From positions 62,001 through 126,000 of the forward strand of contig KV918945.1 in the NCBI GenBank assembly GCA_002049455.2: DNA of 64,000 nt. The letters run 5' to 3'. The position numbers were made by a program, and so were the translations under genes. Origin of the DNA: Porphyra umbilicalis. Lineage: Eukaryota; Rhodophyta; Bangiophyceae; Bangiales; Bangiaceae. The notes beneath the pieces were generated by a model. That model did no database searches. It was not told the DNA's origin and worked only from the letters and a program-made list of their open reading frames with translations. Positions 10,771 through 19,502 of this stretch are shown here, in pieces (within the stretch, counting starts at the first letter, position 1; each line of letters starts with the position of its first letter).

Positions 10771-13700
10771 TCACGAACTCACTCCTACCTTGCCCTCCAA
10801 CGATGCTATACAGGAGGCGAGATATGCCTGCTTCTCGTTCCAACTCGCCCACTCGCTGCCAAACGCCTGCACGGTGCGCGCCGCTGCCAACGCGTCCACC
10901 CACCGCTCGCTTTCCTGCAAGGCCATAAACATATTCCACGTCGTGCTGGCCCAACCTTGAGGCGCCGCCTCCCGCGTGCGCACCTCCAGCGCGAGACGGT
11001 AGCACGCCACCGCCGCCTCGACATTGGCGCCGCGGTCCCCGCCCACGCGGTGGGTGTACGCGTTGCCCAAGTTGTGCTGGGTCGCCGCCCAGTCCAGCGG
11101 CGCCGCCTCCCGCGTGCGCACCTCCAGCGCGAGACGGTAGCACGCCACCGCCGCCTCGACGTTGGCGGCGCGGTCCCCGCCCACGCGGTGGGTGTACGCG
11201 CCACCCAAGTTGTTTTGGGTCGTAGCCCAGTCCAGCGGCGCCGCCTGCCGCGTGCGCACCTCCAGCGCGAGACGGTAGCACGCCACCGCCGCCTCGACGT
11301 TGGCGCCGCGGTCCCCGCCCACGCGGTGGGTGTACGCGTTGCCCAAGTTGTTTTGGGTCGCCGCCCAGTCCAGCGGCGCCGCCTCCCGCGTGCGCACCTC
11401 CAGCGCGAGACGGTAGCACGCCACCGCCGCCTCGACGTTGGCGCCGCGGTCCCCGCCCACGCGGTCGGTGTACGCGTTGCCCAAGTTGTTTTGGGTCGTG
11501 GCCCAGGCCAGCGGCGCCGCCTCCCGCGTGTGCACCTCCAGCGCGAGACGGTAGCACGCCACCGCCGCCTCGACGTTGGCGCCGCGGTCCCCGCCCACGC
11601 GGTCGGTGTACGCGATGCCCAAATTGTTTTTGGTCATCGCCCAGTCCAGCGGCGCCGCCTCCCGCGTGCGCACCTCCAGCGAGAGACGGTAGCACGCCAC
11701 CGACGCCTCGACGTTGGCGCCGCGGTCCCCGCCCACGCGGTGGGTGTACGCGTTGCCCAAGTTGTTTTGGGTCGCCGCCCAGGCCAGCGGCGCCGCCTCC
11801 CGCGAGTGCACCTCCAGCGCGAGGCGGTAGCACGCCACCGCCGCCTCGACGTTGGCGCCGCGGTCCCCGCCCACGCGGTGGGTGTACGCGTTGCCCAAGT
11901 TGTGCTGGGTCGCCGCCCAGTCCAGCGGCGCCGCCTGCCGCGTGTGCACCTCCAGCGCGAGGCGGCAGCACGCCACCGCCGCCTCGACGTTGGCGCCGCG
12001 GTCCCCGCCCACGCGGTCGGTGTACGCGAGGCCCAAGTTGATTTGGGTCGTGGCCCAGGCCAGCGGCGCCGCCTCCCGCGTGTGCACCTCCAGCGCGAGG
12101 CGGTAGCACGCCACCGCCGCCTCGACGTTGGCGCCGCGGTCCCCGCCCACGCGGTGGGTGTACGCGAGGCCCAAGTTGATTTGGGTCGTGGCCCAGGCCA
12201 GCGGCGCCGCGTCGCGCGTGTGCAACTCCAGCGAGGGGCGGTAGCACGCCATCCCCGCCTCGACGTTGGCGGCGTGGTCCCCGCCCACGCGGTCGGTGTA
12301 CGCGAGGCCCAAGTTGTTTTGGGTCTTCGCCCAGTCCAGGGGCGCCGCCTCACGCGTGCGCACCTCCAGCGCGAGGTGGTAGCACGCCACCGCCGCCTCG
12401 ACGTTGGCGGCGCGGTCCCCGCCCACGCGGTCGGTGTACGCGTTGCCCAAGTTGTTCTGGATCGTTGCCCAATGCTGTGCCGCTTTGCCACGCGGGACCA
12501 GCTCCAAAGCCTGTTGCAACAGGGCAATGGCTTCCTCCGTATTGTCCGCACGGCTGCCACCAACGCGGTTCAAGTAGGCCAGAGCCAGTCCTCGGTGCAG
12601 GATGCCCAGTAGCACCGAGGTGACGTTTGCGTCGCGCCAATCGCCGCTCACCACCGCCCGCAGCGCAACAATCACCCGCTCGAGGTCGGCCTGGTAGGCT
12701 AGAGGCGACCCTGTCCGCACGCGAGCACTACGCCACTCGTTGGACGTAAATGACACTAGCGCACAGATGTTCCTGCACGCGGCCGCGTGACGTGCCACAT
12801 TGTTGTACCAGTACCCGTCGTCGGGTGTCCCCCAAAACTCGTACGTCCTCCACCCGTGCGTATCCACGCCGTCAGTGGGAGACCCGCCCGCGTAGTCGCC
12901 CAACAGCCGCCGGTGGGTGGCACGGTACTCGTCGCCGAGCAGGCTGCGCGCGTAGCCGCAGATGACGGGGTGCAGGACCACGCCCGTCAAGTTCCCGTTG
13001 GCGACTTCTTGGTGAAGGAGACCCGCCCGCGCCAGGGCCTCGACTAGCAGCTCCACAGTGGGATGCACCGACCCGTCGCATGCTGCGACGGTCTTCGAGG
13101 GAGTGGAGCCCACACCCTCGGAGGAACCGCCACCCGTACAGAGCAGTGTCAGTGTCCGCCACAGCCGCTGCAACACAGCCATACCGACAAGTTCGTTGGC
13201 CGGCAGGACGCCAATGGCCTCAAACGCCGCGCGGCTAGCGTCGTCGGGGAGCAGAGTCAAGCTCGCGTCCAGCGTCGCTCGCACTGACGGCCGCGGATCC
13301 AGCTGGCACCTAGGGCGCGCAAAGGACACGTCCATCCACTGGCTCTTTAACGCCACAACCACCTGCTGCCACTTTCTGCTGCGGTGCGCGATGAGAGCCG
13401 CGACGATGCTCAGCGACAATGCATGACACTCCGTCTTCTCAAGAACCGGCCGCACCAACTCGAGCTCTTCTGTGTCCGAGAAGTCGGGAGGGCCTATGAC
13501 CGACCTCTTGCCGATAGCCGCGGCAATCAACACCCGGGCATCGGCGTCCGGTAGAGAGTCGATGGTGACCAGCTTCGCCCCAGCCACCGCGTCCACGACC
13601 GCCTCGGCCCGAGTGGTGAACAGCAAAGGGGCCGCCAGCGGCACGACACGTAGCAGCCACCGCAGCAGGTCCTGCTGGCTGTCGAGCACGTCGTCAATCA

Positions 13701-14538
13701 CCACGAGCAACTCGGTCGCAACCGCCCGGTCGACATCCCGCAATAGCCGCGCAGCCACCTCCACAAAGTCGTCGCGCTTTTGTTGCCGCAGCAGGTTCTT
13801 GGCAGTAGCGTCTCCGCAACAGCGGATGGCAAGCGCCACCGCCGCGTCCGCGACGGTCTGCATCGACGAGGAGGCGTTGAGCTGCACCCACACCGTGCGT
13901 CGCGGGAATAGGTCCCGCACCCGCTCGCTCGCCGTCACCCCCGCGCAGGCCGTCGACTTGCCGCTGCCGCCAATTGCGCAGATGCCCACGCGAGGGGCCT
14001 TGGCGTCCCTGTCGCCGCTTCGCCCGTTGGCGTACTGCTGGAGCATTGTAACTATCTCGTACTCCGCGCGGTCCGGGTTGTCGACGCCTGCAACGTAGTC
14101 CTCCTCCAGGGGGGTTGGCCGCCAGCCGTTCCGGAACCTGACCAGGTCCATCTCCTCGGGGGAGCGGGCAGCCCTGCACAAATCGGACACCTTTCTCTCC
14201 ACCCGGTCGAGCCCGCGACCGTGCGCGCCGCTGACGTGCGAGCTTTTCTGCTGCCGGACGATCTCCTTCAGCTGTTGCTCCCACCTGCGCGCGACCGGGT
14301 CGGTCAGCAGGGCCTTGCCGGGCGCCATGAAGAACGTCCTCTCAACATCGTCGAGCACAGTCTCGACGGGCTCCATCTGCGAGCACAGCAGCTTCACGCT
14401 CGAGTTGATCAGCTTGTCGTGGATGTCCTTGAGCTGCTGCTCCCAGCCGTGCACAAGGGCATCCGCCATCATGTCCTTGACCGGCGTCATGAAGAACGTC
14501 GCCTCCACCTGCTCCAGAATGCTTTCAACTTGAGCCAT
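10771..14538 (-). CDS. NB-ARC ATPase with a TPR array, receptor-like (1,255 aa)
   Basis: NB-ARC proteins are nucleotide-switched STAND ATPases, typically innate immune receptors or cell-death regulators; the TPR array would bind the ligand. The ATG at 14538 is chosen because the preceding codon is TTG. Residues 4-43 and 57-96 are two related helical copies (both contain TFFM, then WEQQLK). The NB-ARC core shows Walker A GGSGKST near 190-196, Walker B ELLVVIDDV near 276-284, a PLLFTTR sensor motif near 304-310 and a CHALSLSIVAALI helix in place of GLPL. From about residue 690 comes one diverged TPR, eleven 46-aa units of the form NNLGNAYTDRVGGDR...AAPLDWAxTQ, and a 50-residue cap. The NLGxAY...WAxTQ units resemble those of cyanobacterial and algal TPR proteins. 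It is intact and intronless across 3.8 kb, unlike most neighbours. An A-rich patch lies just upstream (14556-14575). Confidence 0.9.
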   Translation of the reverse strand: MAQVESILEQVEATFFMTPVKDMMADALVHGWEQQLKDIHDKLINSSVKLLCSQMEPVETVLDDVERTFFMAPGKALLTDPVARRWEQQLKEIVRQQKSSHVSGAHGRGLDRVERKVSDLCRAARSPEEMDLVRFRNGWRPTPLEEDYVAGVDNPDRAEYEIVTMLQQYANGRSGDRDAKAPRVGICAIGGSGKSTACAGVTASERVRDLFPRRTVWVQLNASSSMQTVADAAVALAIRCCGDATAKNLLRQQKRDDFVEVAARLLRDVDRAVATELLVVIDDVLDSQQDLLRWLLRVVPLAAPLLFTTRAEAVVDAVAGAKLVTIDSLPDADARVLIAAAIGKRSVIGPPDFSDTEELELVRPVLEKTECHALSLSIVAALIAHRSRKWQQVVVALKSQWMDVSFARPRCQLDPRPSVRATLDASLTLLPDDASRAAFEAIGVLPANELVGMAVLQRLWRTLTLLCTGGGSSEGVGSTPSKTVAACDGSVHPTVELLVEALARAGLLHQEVANGNLTGVVLHPVICGYARSLLGDEYRATHRRLLGDYAGGSPTDGVDTHGWRTYEFWGTPDDGYWYNNVARHAAACRNICALVSFTSNEWRSARVRTGSPLAYQADLERVIVALRAVVSGDWRDANVTSVLLGILHRGLALAYLNRVGGSRADNTEEAIALLQQALELVPRGKAAQHWATIQNNLGNAYTDRVGGDRAANVEAAVACYHLALEVRTREAAPLDWAKTQNNLGLAYTDRVGGDHAANVEAGMACYRPSLELHTRDAAPLAWATTQINLGLAYTHRVGGDRGANVEAAVACYRLALEVHTREAAPLAWATTQINLGLAYTDRVGGDRGANVEAAVACCRLALEVHTRQAAPLDWAATQHNLGNAYTHRVGGDRGANVEAAVACYRLALEVHSREAAPLAWAATQNNLGNAYTHRVGGDRGANVEASVACYRLSLEVRTREAAPLDWAMTKNNLGIAYTDRVGGDRGANVEAAVACYRLALEVHTREAAPLAWATTQNNLGNAYTDRVGGDRGANVEAAVACYRLALEVRTREAAPLDWAATQNNLGNAYTHRVGGDRGANVEAAVACYRLALEVRTRQAAPLDWATTQNNLGGAYTHRVGGDRAANVEAAVACYRLALEVRTREAAPLDWAATQHNLGNAYTHRVGGDRGANVEAAVACYRLALEVRTREAAPQGWASTTWNMFMALQESERWVDALAAARTVQAFGSEWASWNEKQAYLASCIASLEGKVGVSS
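10942..12459 (-). repeat. Eleven tandem 138-bp TPR-coding repeats
   Basis: Exactly in-frame 138-bp units encode eleven 46-aa TPR units. At the DNA level the units are nearly identical, and long blocks such as those around CACGCCACCGCCGCCTCGAC recur unchanged in unit after unit. Differences concentrate at a few codons: unit positions 1 (N/I/H), 5 (N/L/I/G), 8 (D/H), 33 (R/H), 36 (E/Q/D) and 41 (D/A). The antisense strand is also open through the array only because the unit length is a multiple of three. Confidence 0.95.
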
Positions 14539-14541
14539 CAA

Positions 14542-15092
14542 CGAGCACAGCTGCTCAATATTTTTTTTTAGCTATTTCTGGTGATTAAGGACTGGTGAGT
14601 CTAGTCGGAGTGACCACTGCGAGGCCTCGCAGTGACCACAGCGAGACCTCAGCAAGGCCACAGCGCGACCATTGTAGACCACCCCCCTACCCCATATTGA
14701 GACCACAGCTTGGGCTTGGTCAGGCAGGCAGGTCAATATTTAAATTAAAGTGTCTCGGCACCACCACTGCGAGGCCTCGGAAGCAGCCGTGAACGGCGGG
14801 CGCCGCGTCCGACGCTGCCGACGCCGCGCCCCCCGTCGTCGCCGCCTGCTTGACCGCGGCGGCGTCGACGCCATCGTCGGTGATGGCGGCGGTGACGGGC
14901 GCCGCCACGGCCGCCGACCCCGGCTCGGTGCTCGCTCGACGGGTACGTGCACCAGCGGACCGCGCAGCTGGACGCCCTCCCTACCTGCTTCCCCTTCCGC
15001 GCTGGACAGCCAGCTCGCTGAGCGTCTAGCAATGCATTACTTTTTGAGCGTCTTTCATCCATGGGACGTTTGATTTCCGTCGGTCTCTTGCA
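14542..15092. other. Intergenic region with a 20-bp palindrome
   Basis: Upstream of the NB-ARC gene lies a cluster of short related phrases (GACCACTGCGAGG, GACCACAGCGAGACC, GCCACAGCGCGACC). CACTGCGAGGCCTCGCAGTG at 14615-14634 is a perfect 20-bp palindrome, and CACTGCGAGGCCTCGG recurs near 14764. The middle part has GC-rich frames without recognisable content. Confidence 0.5.
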
Positions 15093-16649
15093 CTACAGTG
15101 CGTTCTCGTTATAAGAGAATCGTTTACAAAAGAATATGGGTCGCGAGTCTTCCATTCCAGTCCGTGTGGGCCACTTTTTCTTCATATTGAGCCGAATCAG
15201 CTGTCTCTTATAACGAGAACGCACTGTATTGCTATCGCTAAACTGTAGACACTGGGCTCCTTTGAACGAGTGGAGCAACACTATGCCGGTGTCCCCGTTC
15301 TCGGTTCGGTCCAACTGCAGCTCCTCCATCATGCGGTCCAGCACGTAAGACGCCGCGTCCTCGCACTGCTTCACCACATCCCTGCTCCGTGCGTCGTGGC
15401 CCTCCGCCAACACCGCCATTGCCCCAACTTGGACGCCAAAGAGGCCGAGCCGCACCGCAAGCCCGACCACCGGCACGCCGGTCGCCGAGTCGAGGGAATC
15501 AACCCCCTTGCTAATGACGCTGCCGACAGCTTGCGTCACGGGCGCCGTGGGCGCCAGCCAGTAGTGCGCGTTGAGCACCCAGCGTCGTGCTCGACTAGGG
15601 AGCACGCGCGACACAGCCCCAGGCTGTGTCTCCGCGGTCGCGGGGAGGGGCACCAGCACCGACCGTAGCAGCTCCCGCACACGAGCGGCATTGCCCTCTC
15701 GACCCAATCCGGCGACCAGCATACCGTCCCATGGGGTGAGGAGGGAGGGTCTCGTCGCGGCCCATCTCGCTCGTACGTCTGCCGACTGGGCCTGTAGAAA
15801 CATCTGCACGACGGGTAGATCTCCACCGCCAGGGGCGGAGCTGACCTCGGTGCCGCGCACAAACAACAGGCGGTCGGTGTGGGGCACGTCGGCGGCGGCC
15901 GTCTCTTCCTCGGTGGCCGCCCGCAGGACGCCGGTACCCCGCTCGAGGCGGATGCACGTCGGACCAGCCTTGCGGAAGGCCTCCACCGAAGCAGGCGCCC
16001 CGCGGCGTGAGGTTCCCCACAGCAAGTAGAGATTGCGGCCGAGGCTGGCGTGCACCTCCATGCCCGGAACCACCGTGCGCGTGCGGGATACCTCGCGCGT
16101 GTCGGACGCGGGTGGCCACACGCGGAAAGTGACCAGCGGGAACCCCCGCTCGGCTGCGTCATCGCCCGTGCCCGCCCCCCTCGCGTCACCTCGGCCCGTC
16201 CGCCCCTCTAAGCCACGCCCACCGTCACCCCCGCCGGGGAGCGCCAACGGAGGGGAGCCCGAATTGCTGCTGCTGCCGGCGGCGCCGTCGCCGTCGCCCG
16301 CGCGGCCAACCACCGCCGACGGGTGCGTGCGGCCCCCGGCTGTGCAGCCGACCGCGGGGACGTCTGCAGACGACGGGGGGCTCACGACGGCAGAGGAGGG
16401 CAATGCCACGGGGGCGACATCCCCTGTTGGGGCGCCCCCCACGTGGACAGGCACCGCCAGCAGCCGCGGTGGGGGGGCGGAACCCCCCCCCGCCGACGCA
16501 TTGGCAGCCGCGGGGACGCCGTCCTTGCCACGGACAGCGGGAGACGGCCGCGCACTGCCGCCCGCCCGCCCGGTCGGGGCCGCCGCGGGCCGGCCGCCGC
16601 CCCCACCGCCGGTGCCGCAGCCAAAGCAGGCTGCAAAGCCGCAACCCAT
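15093..16649 (-). CDS. 518-aa protein with lipid-anchor-like N-terminus, function unknown
   Basis: I do not recognise the family. The frame is open from 17150, but the ATG at 16649 is preferred because it starts MGCGFAAC, the pattern for N-myristoylation at Gly2 and palmitoylation at Cys3, pointing to a membrane-associated protein. A Gly/Ala/Pro/Ser-rich linker fills roughly residues 15-160. The remaining part is well-mixed sequence with regions such as FPLVTFRVWPPASD, GMEVHASLGRNLYLLWGTSR, RWVLNAHYWLAP, and a Gly-rich hydrophobic stretch VPVVGLAVRLGLFGVQVGAM, possibly a membrane-associated helix. The natural C-terminus seems replaced: the last ~43 codons (from VRSRYKRQL) and the stop lie in the MITE at 15096-15226. 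It is divergently spaced from nothing and lies on the same strand as the NB-ARC gene, 0.55 kb upstream of it. Confidence 0.6.
   Translation of the reverse strand: MGCGFAACFGCGTGGGGGGRPAAAPTGRAGGSARPSPAVRGKDGVPAAANASAGGGSAPPPRLLAVPVHVGGAPTGDVAPVALPSSAVVSPPSSADVPAVGCTAGGRTHPSAVVGRAGDGDGAAGSSSNSGSPPLALPGGGDGGRGLEGRTGRGDARGAGTGDDAAERGFPLVTFRVWPPASDTREVSRTRTVVPGMEVHASLGRNLYLLWGTSRRGAPASVEAFRKAGPTCIRLERGTGVLRAATEEETAAADVPHTDRLLFVRGTEVSSAPGGGDLPVVQMFLQAQSADVRARWAATRPSLLTPWDGMLVAGLGREGNAARVRELLRSVLVPLPATAETQPGAVSRVLPSRARRWVLNAHYWLAPTAPVTQAVGSVISKGVDSLDSATGVPVVGLAVRLGLFGVQVGAMAVLAEGHDARSRDVVKQCEDAASYVLDRMMEELQLDRTENGDTGIVLLHSFKGAQCLQFSDSNTVRSRYKRQLIRLNMKKKWPTRTGMEDSRPIFFCKRFSYNENAL
15096..15226. mobile_element. 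131-bp pogo/Tc1-like MITE
   Basis: The ends are perfect 23-bp inverted repeats starting CAGTGCGTTCTCGTTATAAG (15096-15118 and 15204-15226), flanked on both sides by TA (15094-15095 and 15227-15228). CAGT ends and TA target duplication are typical of pogo/Tc1-mariner non-autonomous elements. It has no coding capacity of its own. Confidence 0.92.
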
Positions 16650-17135
16650 CGCGACCCGTTGCGGCTCCAACGCGGCACACGCGGAAGCGCATGCGGGAGC
16701 CCCGCCGCACGGGCCTCTCTCACACTCGAGCCGACGGCCGCAGCACGCACGCGCGTCGACGCGCTCGCCGTGGTGCGCCGTCGCACACTCCTGCTCTCCC
16801 CGCGACGCGCCGCGCCGGCCGACGCGCACCGCCGCGTGCCTTTGACAAGGGGAACGCTGCCCAAAAAGGGGCCGACCACGGAGAGCCCTGTGCGCCGGTC
16901 GGTTTGCTCGAGAGACCCGTCCCCACTGGCAAGGAGCACAGTTGTCATCGCGCGGTGGCTGCAACCGCAGCGCGCCGGTGCTGTGGGGGTGTGCTGCACT
17001 CTGCCGTGCAGCGACGGGGCCACCCCCGCTCTGAACCAGGCACAGAGGCGGACAGCGCGATGGCTTGCGCGAGGCGCCTTGCCTGGCGGTCAAGCAGCAA
17101 CAATGAACCGGACGGGGACCTGTGCGTATCCGATA

Positions 17136-17255
17136 TTGTCGTTGCGCCAAAAAGTGGAGAGTCCAGGCCTAACAAAGAGGCGCTTTTCTGCGTTTGATTG
17201 GCCCAGACATCGATCGGCTTGACTGGGGCCTCTCCAGCTTTTGGCGCAACGACCA
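17136..17255. mobile_element. 120-bp TA-flanked MITE
   Basis: Inverted ends T(T/G)GTCGTTGCGCCAAAA...TGGAGAG match with only a few mismatches over about 26 bp, and TA lies directly outside each end (17134-17135, 17256-17257). The interior is too short to code. The right flank reads TACAGG, the same as the right flank of the element at 17420-19500. Confidence 0.75.
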
Positions 17256-17963
17256 TACAGGTAGGGTACAGTCTTTCTCCAGTGCTGTCCACCCTTTTCG
17301 TCGCCCGACAGACTCCCAAGTGTAACCCTCTTTTTTCATGCAGAAGATGGCAAAATCGCCCTTCCTGGCAGCGCAAAGCTGTCTCGTTCTTATCCCGGGG
17401 TGGATAGCAAAGGAACCTATGGTGCGTGTCCCAAAAATGAGACATCGCGGTTTTTTCTTTTGTTCTCGGCCCACTGGCCTTCTGTAACGGTCCGATAATG
17501 TAATGTGACCCACTCGGTCCCACTGTGCTTCCAGAACAGCCCCTGACAGTGTTCGCAGAGGCGGCACATCCTGACGTGTCATGGGGGAAAGTGTCATTCA
17601 AAAGCAACTTCGACAGGTGACAATCACGCGGCCCAATCAAAGCAGGCATGTGCTGACAATTTGTGCATGAAGAAAAGGGCACCACCTTACCAATAACAAC
17701 GTGAAAAATACCCCTATGTAGCCCCCTGTGAGGAAAACACGATTTGGGACACCCCTCATCGAAGCTCCTGTTAGCACAAGAGCTTTGGCGTTGCAAACCT
17801 TAAACCCCAAGAACCTGAAAAAGACTGGCTCCAATATCGGTGCTATCTGAGAGGTCCACAGAACCGGGCCCACAGGCGGGTGTGAAGGAGATGTCAGCCA
17901 AGCACGCGTCGGGAGAGGCTCTTTCCGTGGAGGCCAGTCGAGAATTTTCTCGCACCCCACGCC

Positions 17964-18836
17964 CATGGATGGAAAAAATGATACATTTTTTACTCCGGCT
18001 TTAATTAATTAATGGATTAATTAACTTCATTTTTGATTTTATCATTTTTAATGCATTTTATTACATTTTTTGACGAAGATGGACCAATCGAGAACACGTA
18101 CCTCCCTCGCTGACCACCACGACGGCGTCGGCATTTGTACAGAGGACCCGCCGTGGTCATAACCTTGAGCACGTCCGCCGCCTTGACCACGTCCGTCGCC
18201 TTGACCACGTCCGCCGCCTTGACCACGTACGCCGCCTTGACCATGTCCACCGCCTTGACCACGTCCGCCGTCTTGAGCACGTCCGCCGTCTTGACCGCCT
18301 CCACCTTGTCCGGCTGCCAACACGTCCGCCGGATGCCCCACAACCGGAAAGAGCAGCACCAGCACCGCCCATAGCGCGGCAGGGGTGGGGGCGGAGCCCC
18401 CCGGCACCCACCGTGGTCGGCGGGACTCGGCAGGCCGCAGCCACACCAGGGCAGGCCGAAAGGAGAGCAGACGCCCCGGCCGCCAGCCGCTGCGGCCGTG
18501 GCAGCGGCCGGCCCCGCCACTCCCGCGGGGGTCGGCGCCGAGCACGACGCTGAGGTCGACGGGACGGAGCCATCCCGGCCGCCAGCCGCCGCTAAGCTCC
18601 TCGTGGCTGCCGGCAGGGTGCCACCCAAGTCATGGGTGCTACCGCCCCCGGACGGTTGCAAGCGCCGAGGAATACGGCGCAACGACGCAGTCCTGGTGAG
18701 TCCTGGTGTAAATGGCTGTACCTTCCATAAGTTCAATGAATTCAAGGGGCTCGAAGGGCCGATGAATTAATCTATTAATTAATTCATGAATTTATCGAAA
18801 TAATATAATGCATACATTATATTGCTGCAATCCATG
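17964..18836. mobile_element. 873-bp insertion with 8-bp target duplication, hAT-like
   Basis: The block starts CATGGATGG and ends in the complement (CAATCCATG), giving short inverted ends, and is flanked by a perfect CCCACGCC duplication (17956-17963 and 18837-18844). The related repeat copies further right have an unbroken CCCACGCC at this point, which serves as an empty site. Eight-base duplications are characteristic of hAT elements. The two outer parts are very AT-rich and carry inverted TTAATTAATTAAT stretches; the core is GC-rich with an 18-bp tandem repeat. No transposase is seen. Confidence 0.8.
18163..18312. repeat. 18-bp tandem repeat, about eight units
   Basis: The unit TTGACCACGTCCGCCGCC repeats about eight times with single-base changes. 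Because 18 is a multiple of three it encodes six-residue repeats (LTTSAA on plus, VVKAAD on minus), which explains the open minus frame 18017-18745 inside the insertion. That frame shows no domain. Confidence 0.85.
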
Positions 18837-19502
18837 CCCACGCCGCCTGCTTCCGTGCAGTGATGTGTCAGTCCTTCAGAAAACGCGCATGTCTCATTTT
18901 TGGGACACGTACCATACCAATAACAACGTGAAAAATACCCCTATGTAGCCCCCTGTGAGGAAAACACGATTTGGGACACCCCTCATCGAAGCTCCTGTTA
19001 TGTAGCACAAGAGCTTTGGCGTTACAAAACTGTAACCCCAAGAGCCTGAAAAAGACTGGCTCCAAGATCGGAGTTAGCTGAGAGGTCCACAGAACAGGGC
19101 CCACAGGTAGGTACACAGGAGTTGTCAGGCAAGAACGTCTCGGGAGAGGCTCTTTCCATGGAGGCCAGCTGAGAATTTTCTTGAACCCCACCCCGCCTGC
19201 CACCGTGCAGTGATGTGTCAGTCCTTCAGAAAACGCGCATGTCTCATTTTTCGGACACGCACCATACATAACCCCAAGAACCTGAAAATGACTGGCTCCA
19301 AGATCGGGGCTATCTGAAAGGTCCACAGAACAGGGCCCACAGGCGGGTGTGAAGGAGATGTCAGCCAAGCACGCGTCGGTAGAGGCTCTTTCCATGGAGG
19401 CCAGCTGAGAAGTTTCTCGTACCCCACGCCGCCTGCCACCGTGCAGTGATGTGTCAGTCCTTCAGAAAACGTGCATGTCTCATTTTTGGGACACGCACCA
19501 TA

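Larger units (their letters stand above)
17697..19435. repeat. Three internal copies of a ~270-bp segment
   Basis: A segment beginning near ACGTGAAAAATACCCCTATG and ending near GAGAATTTTCTCGCACCCCA is present at about 17697-17963, 18927-19200 and, lacking its first part, 19266-19435. Between copies lies a link GCCTGCCACCGTGCAGTGAT followed by the right-end repeat. The copies differ by scattered substitutions and small indels. Confidence 0.78.
17420..19500. mobile_element. 2.1-kb TA-flanked DNA element with repeated right ends
   Basis: Perfect 26-bp inverted ends (TGGTGCGTGTCCCAAAAATG..., at 17420-17445 and 19475-19500) are flanked by TA on both sides (17418-17419, 19501-19502), as for Tc1/mariner-type elements. 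No transposase frame is visible, so it is non-autonomous. The right-end sequence occurs twice more inside (about 18886-18911 and 19239-19264), each ending next to TA, showing that the right part has been tandemly duplicated. An 873-bp foreign insertion sits inside (17964-18836). Confidence 0.85.

Noticed and set aside
10957-12612. 551-codon plus-strand frame (Arg/His/Val repeats)
   Set aside because: It is the antisense shadow of the TPR array; the 138-bp unit keeps all frames periodic and the minus frame has the real NB-ARC and TPR motifs.
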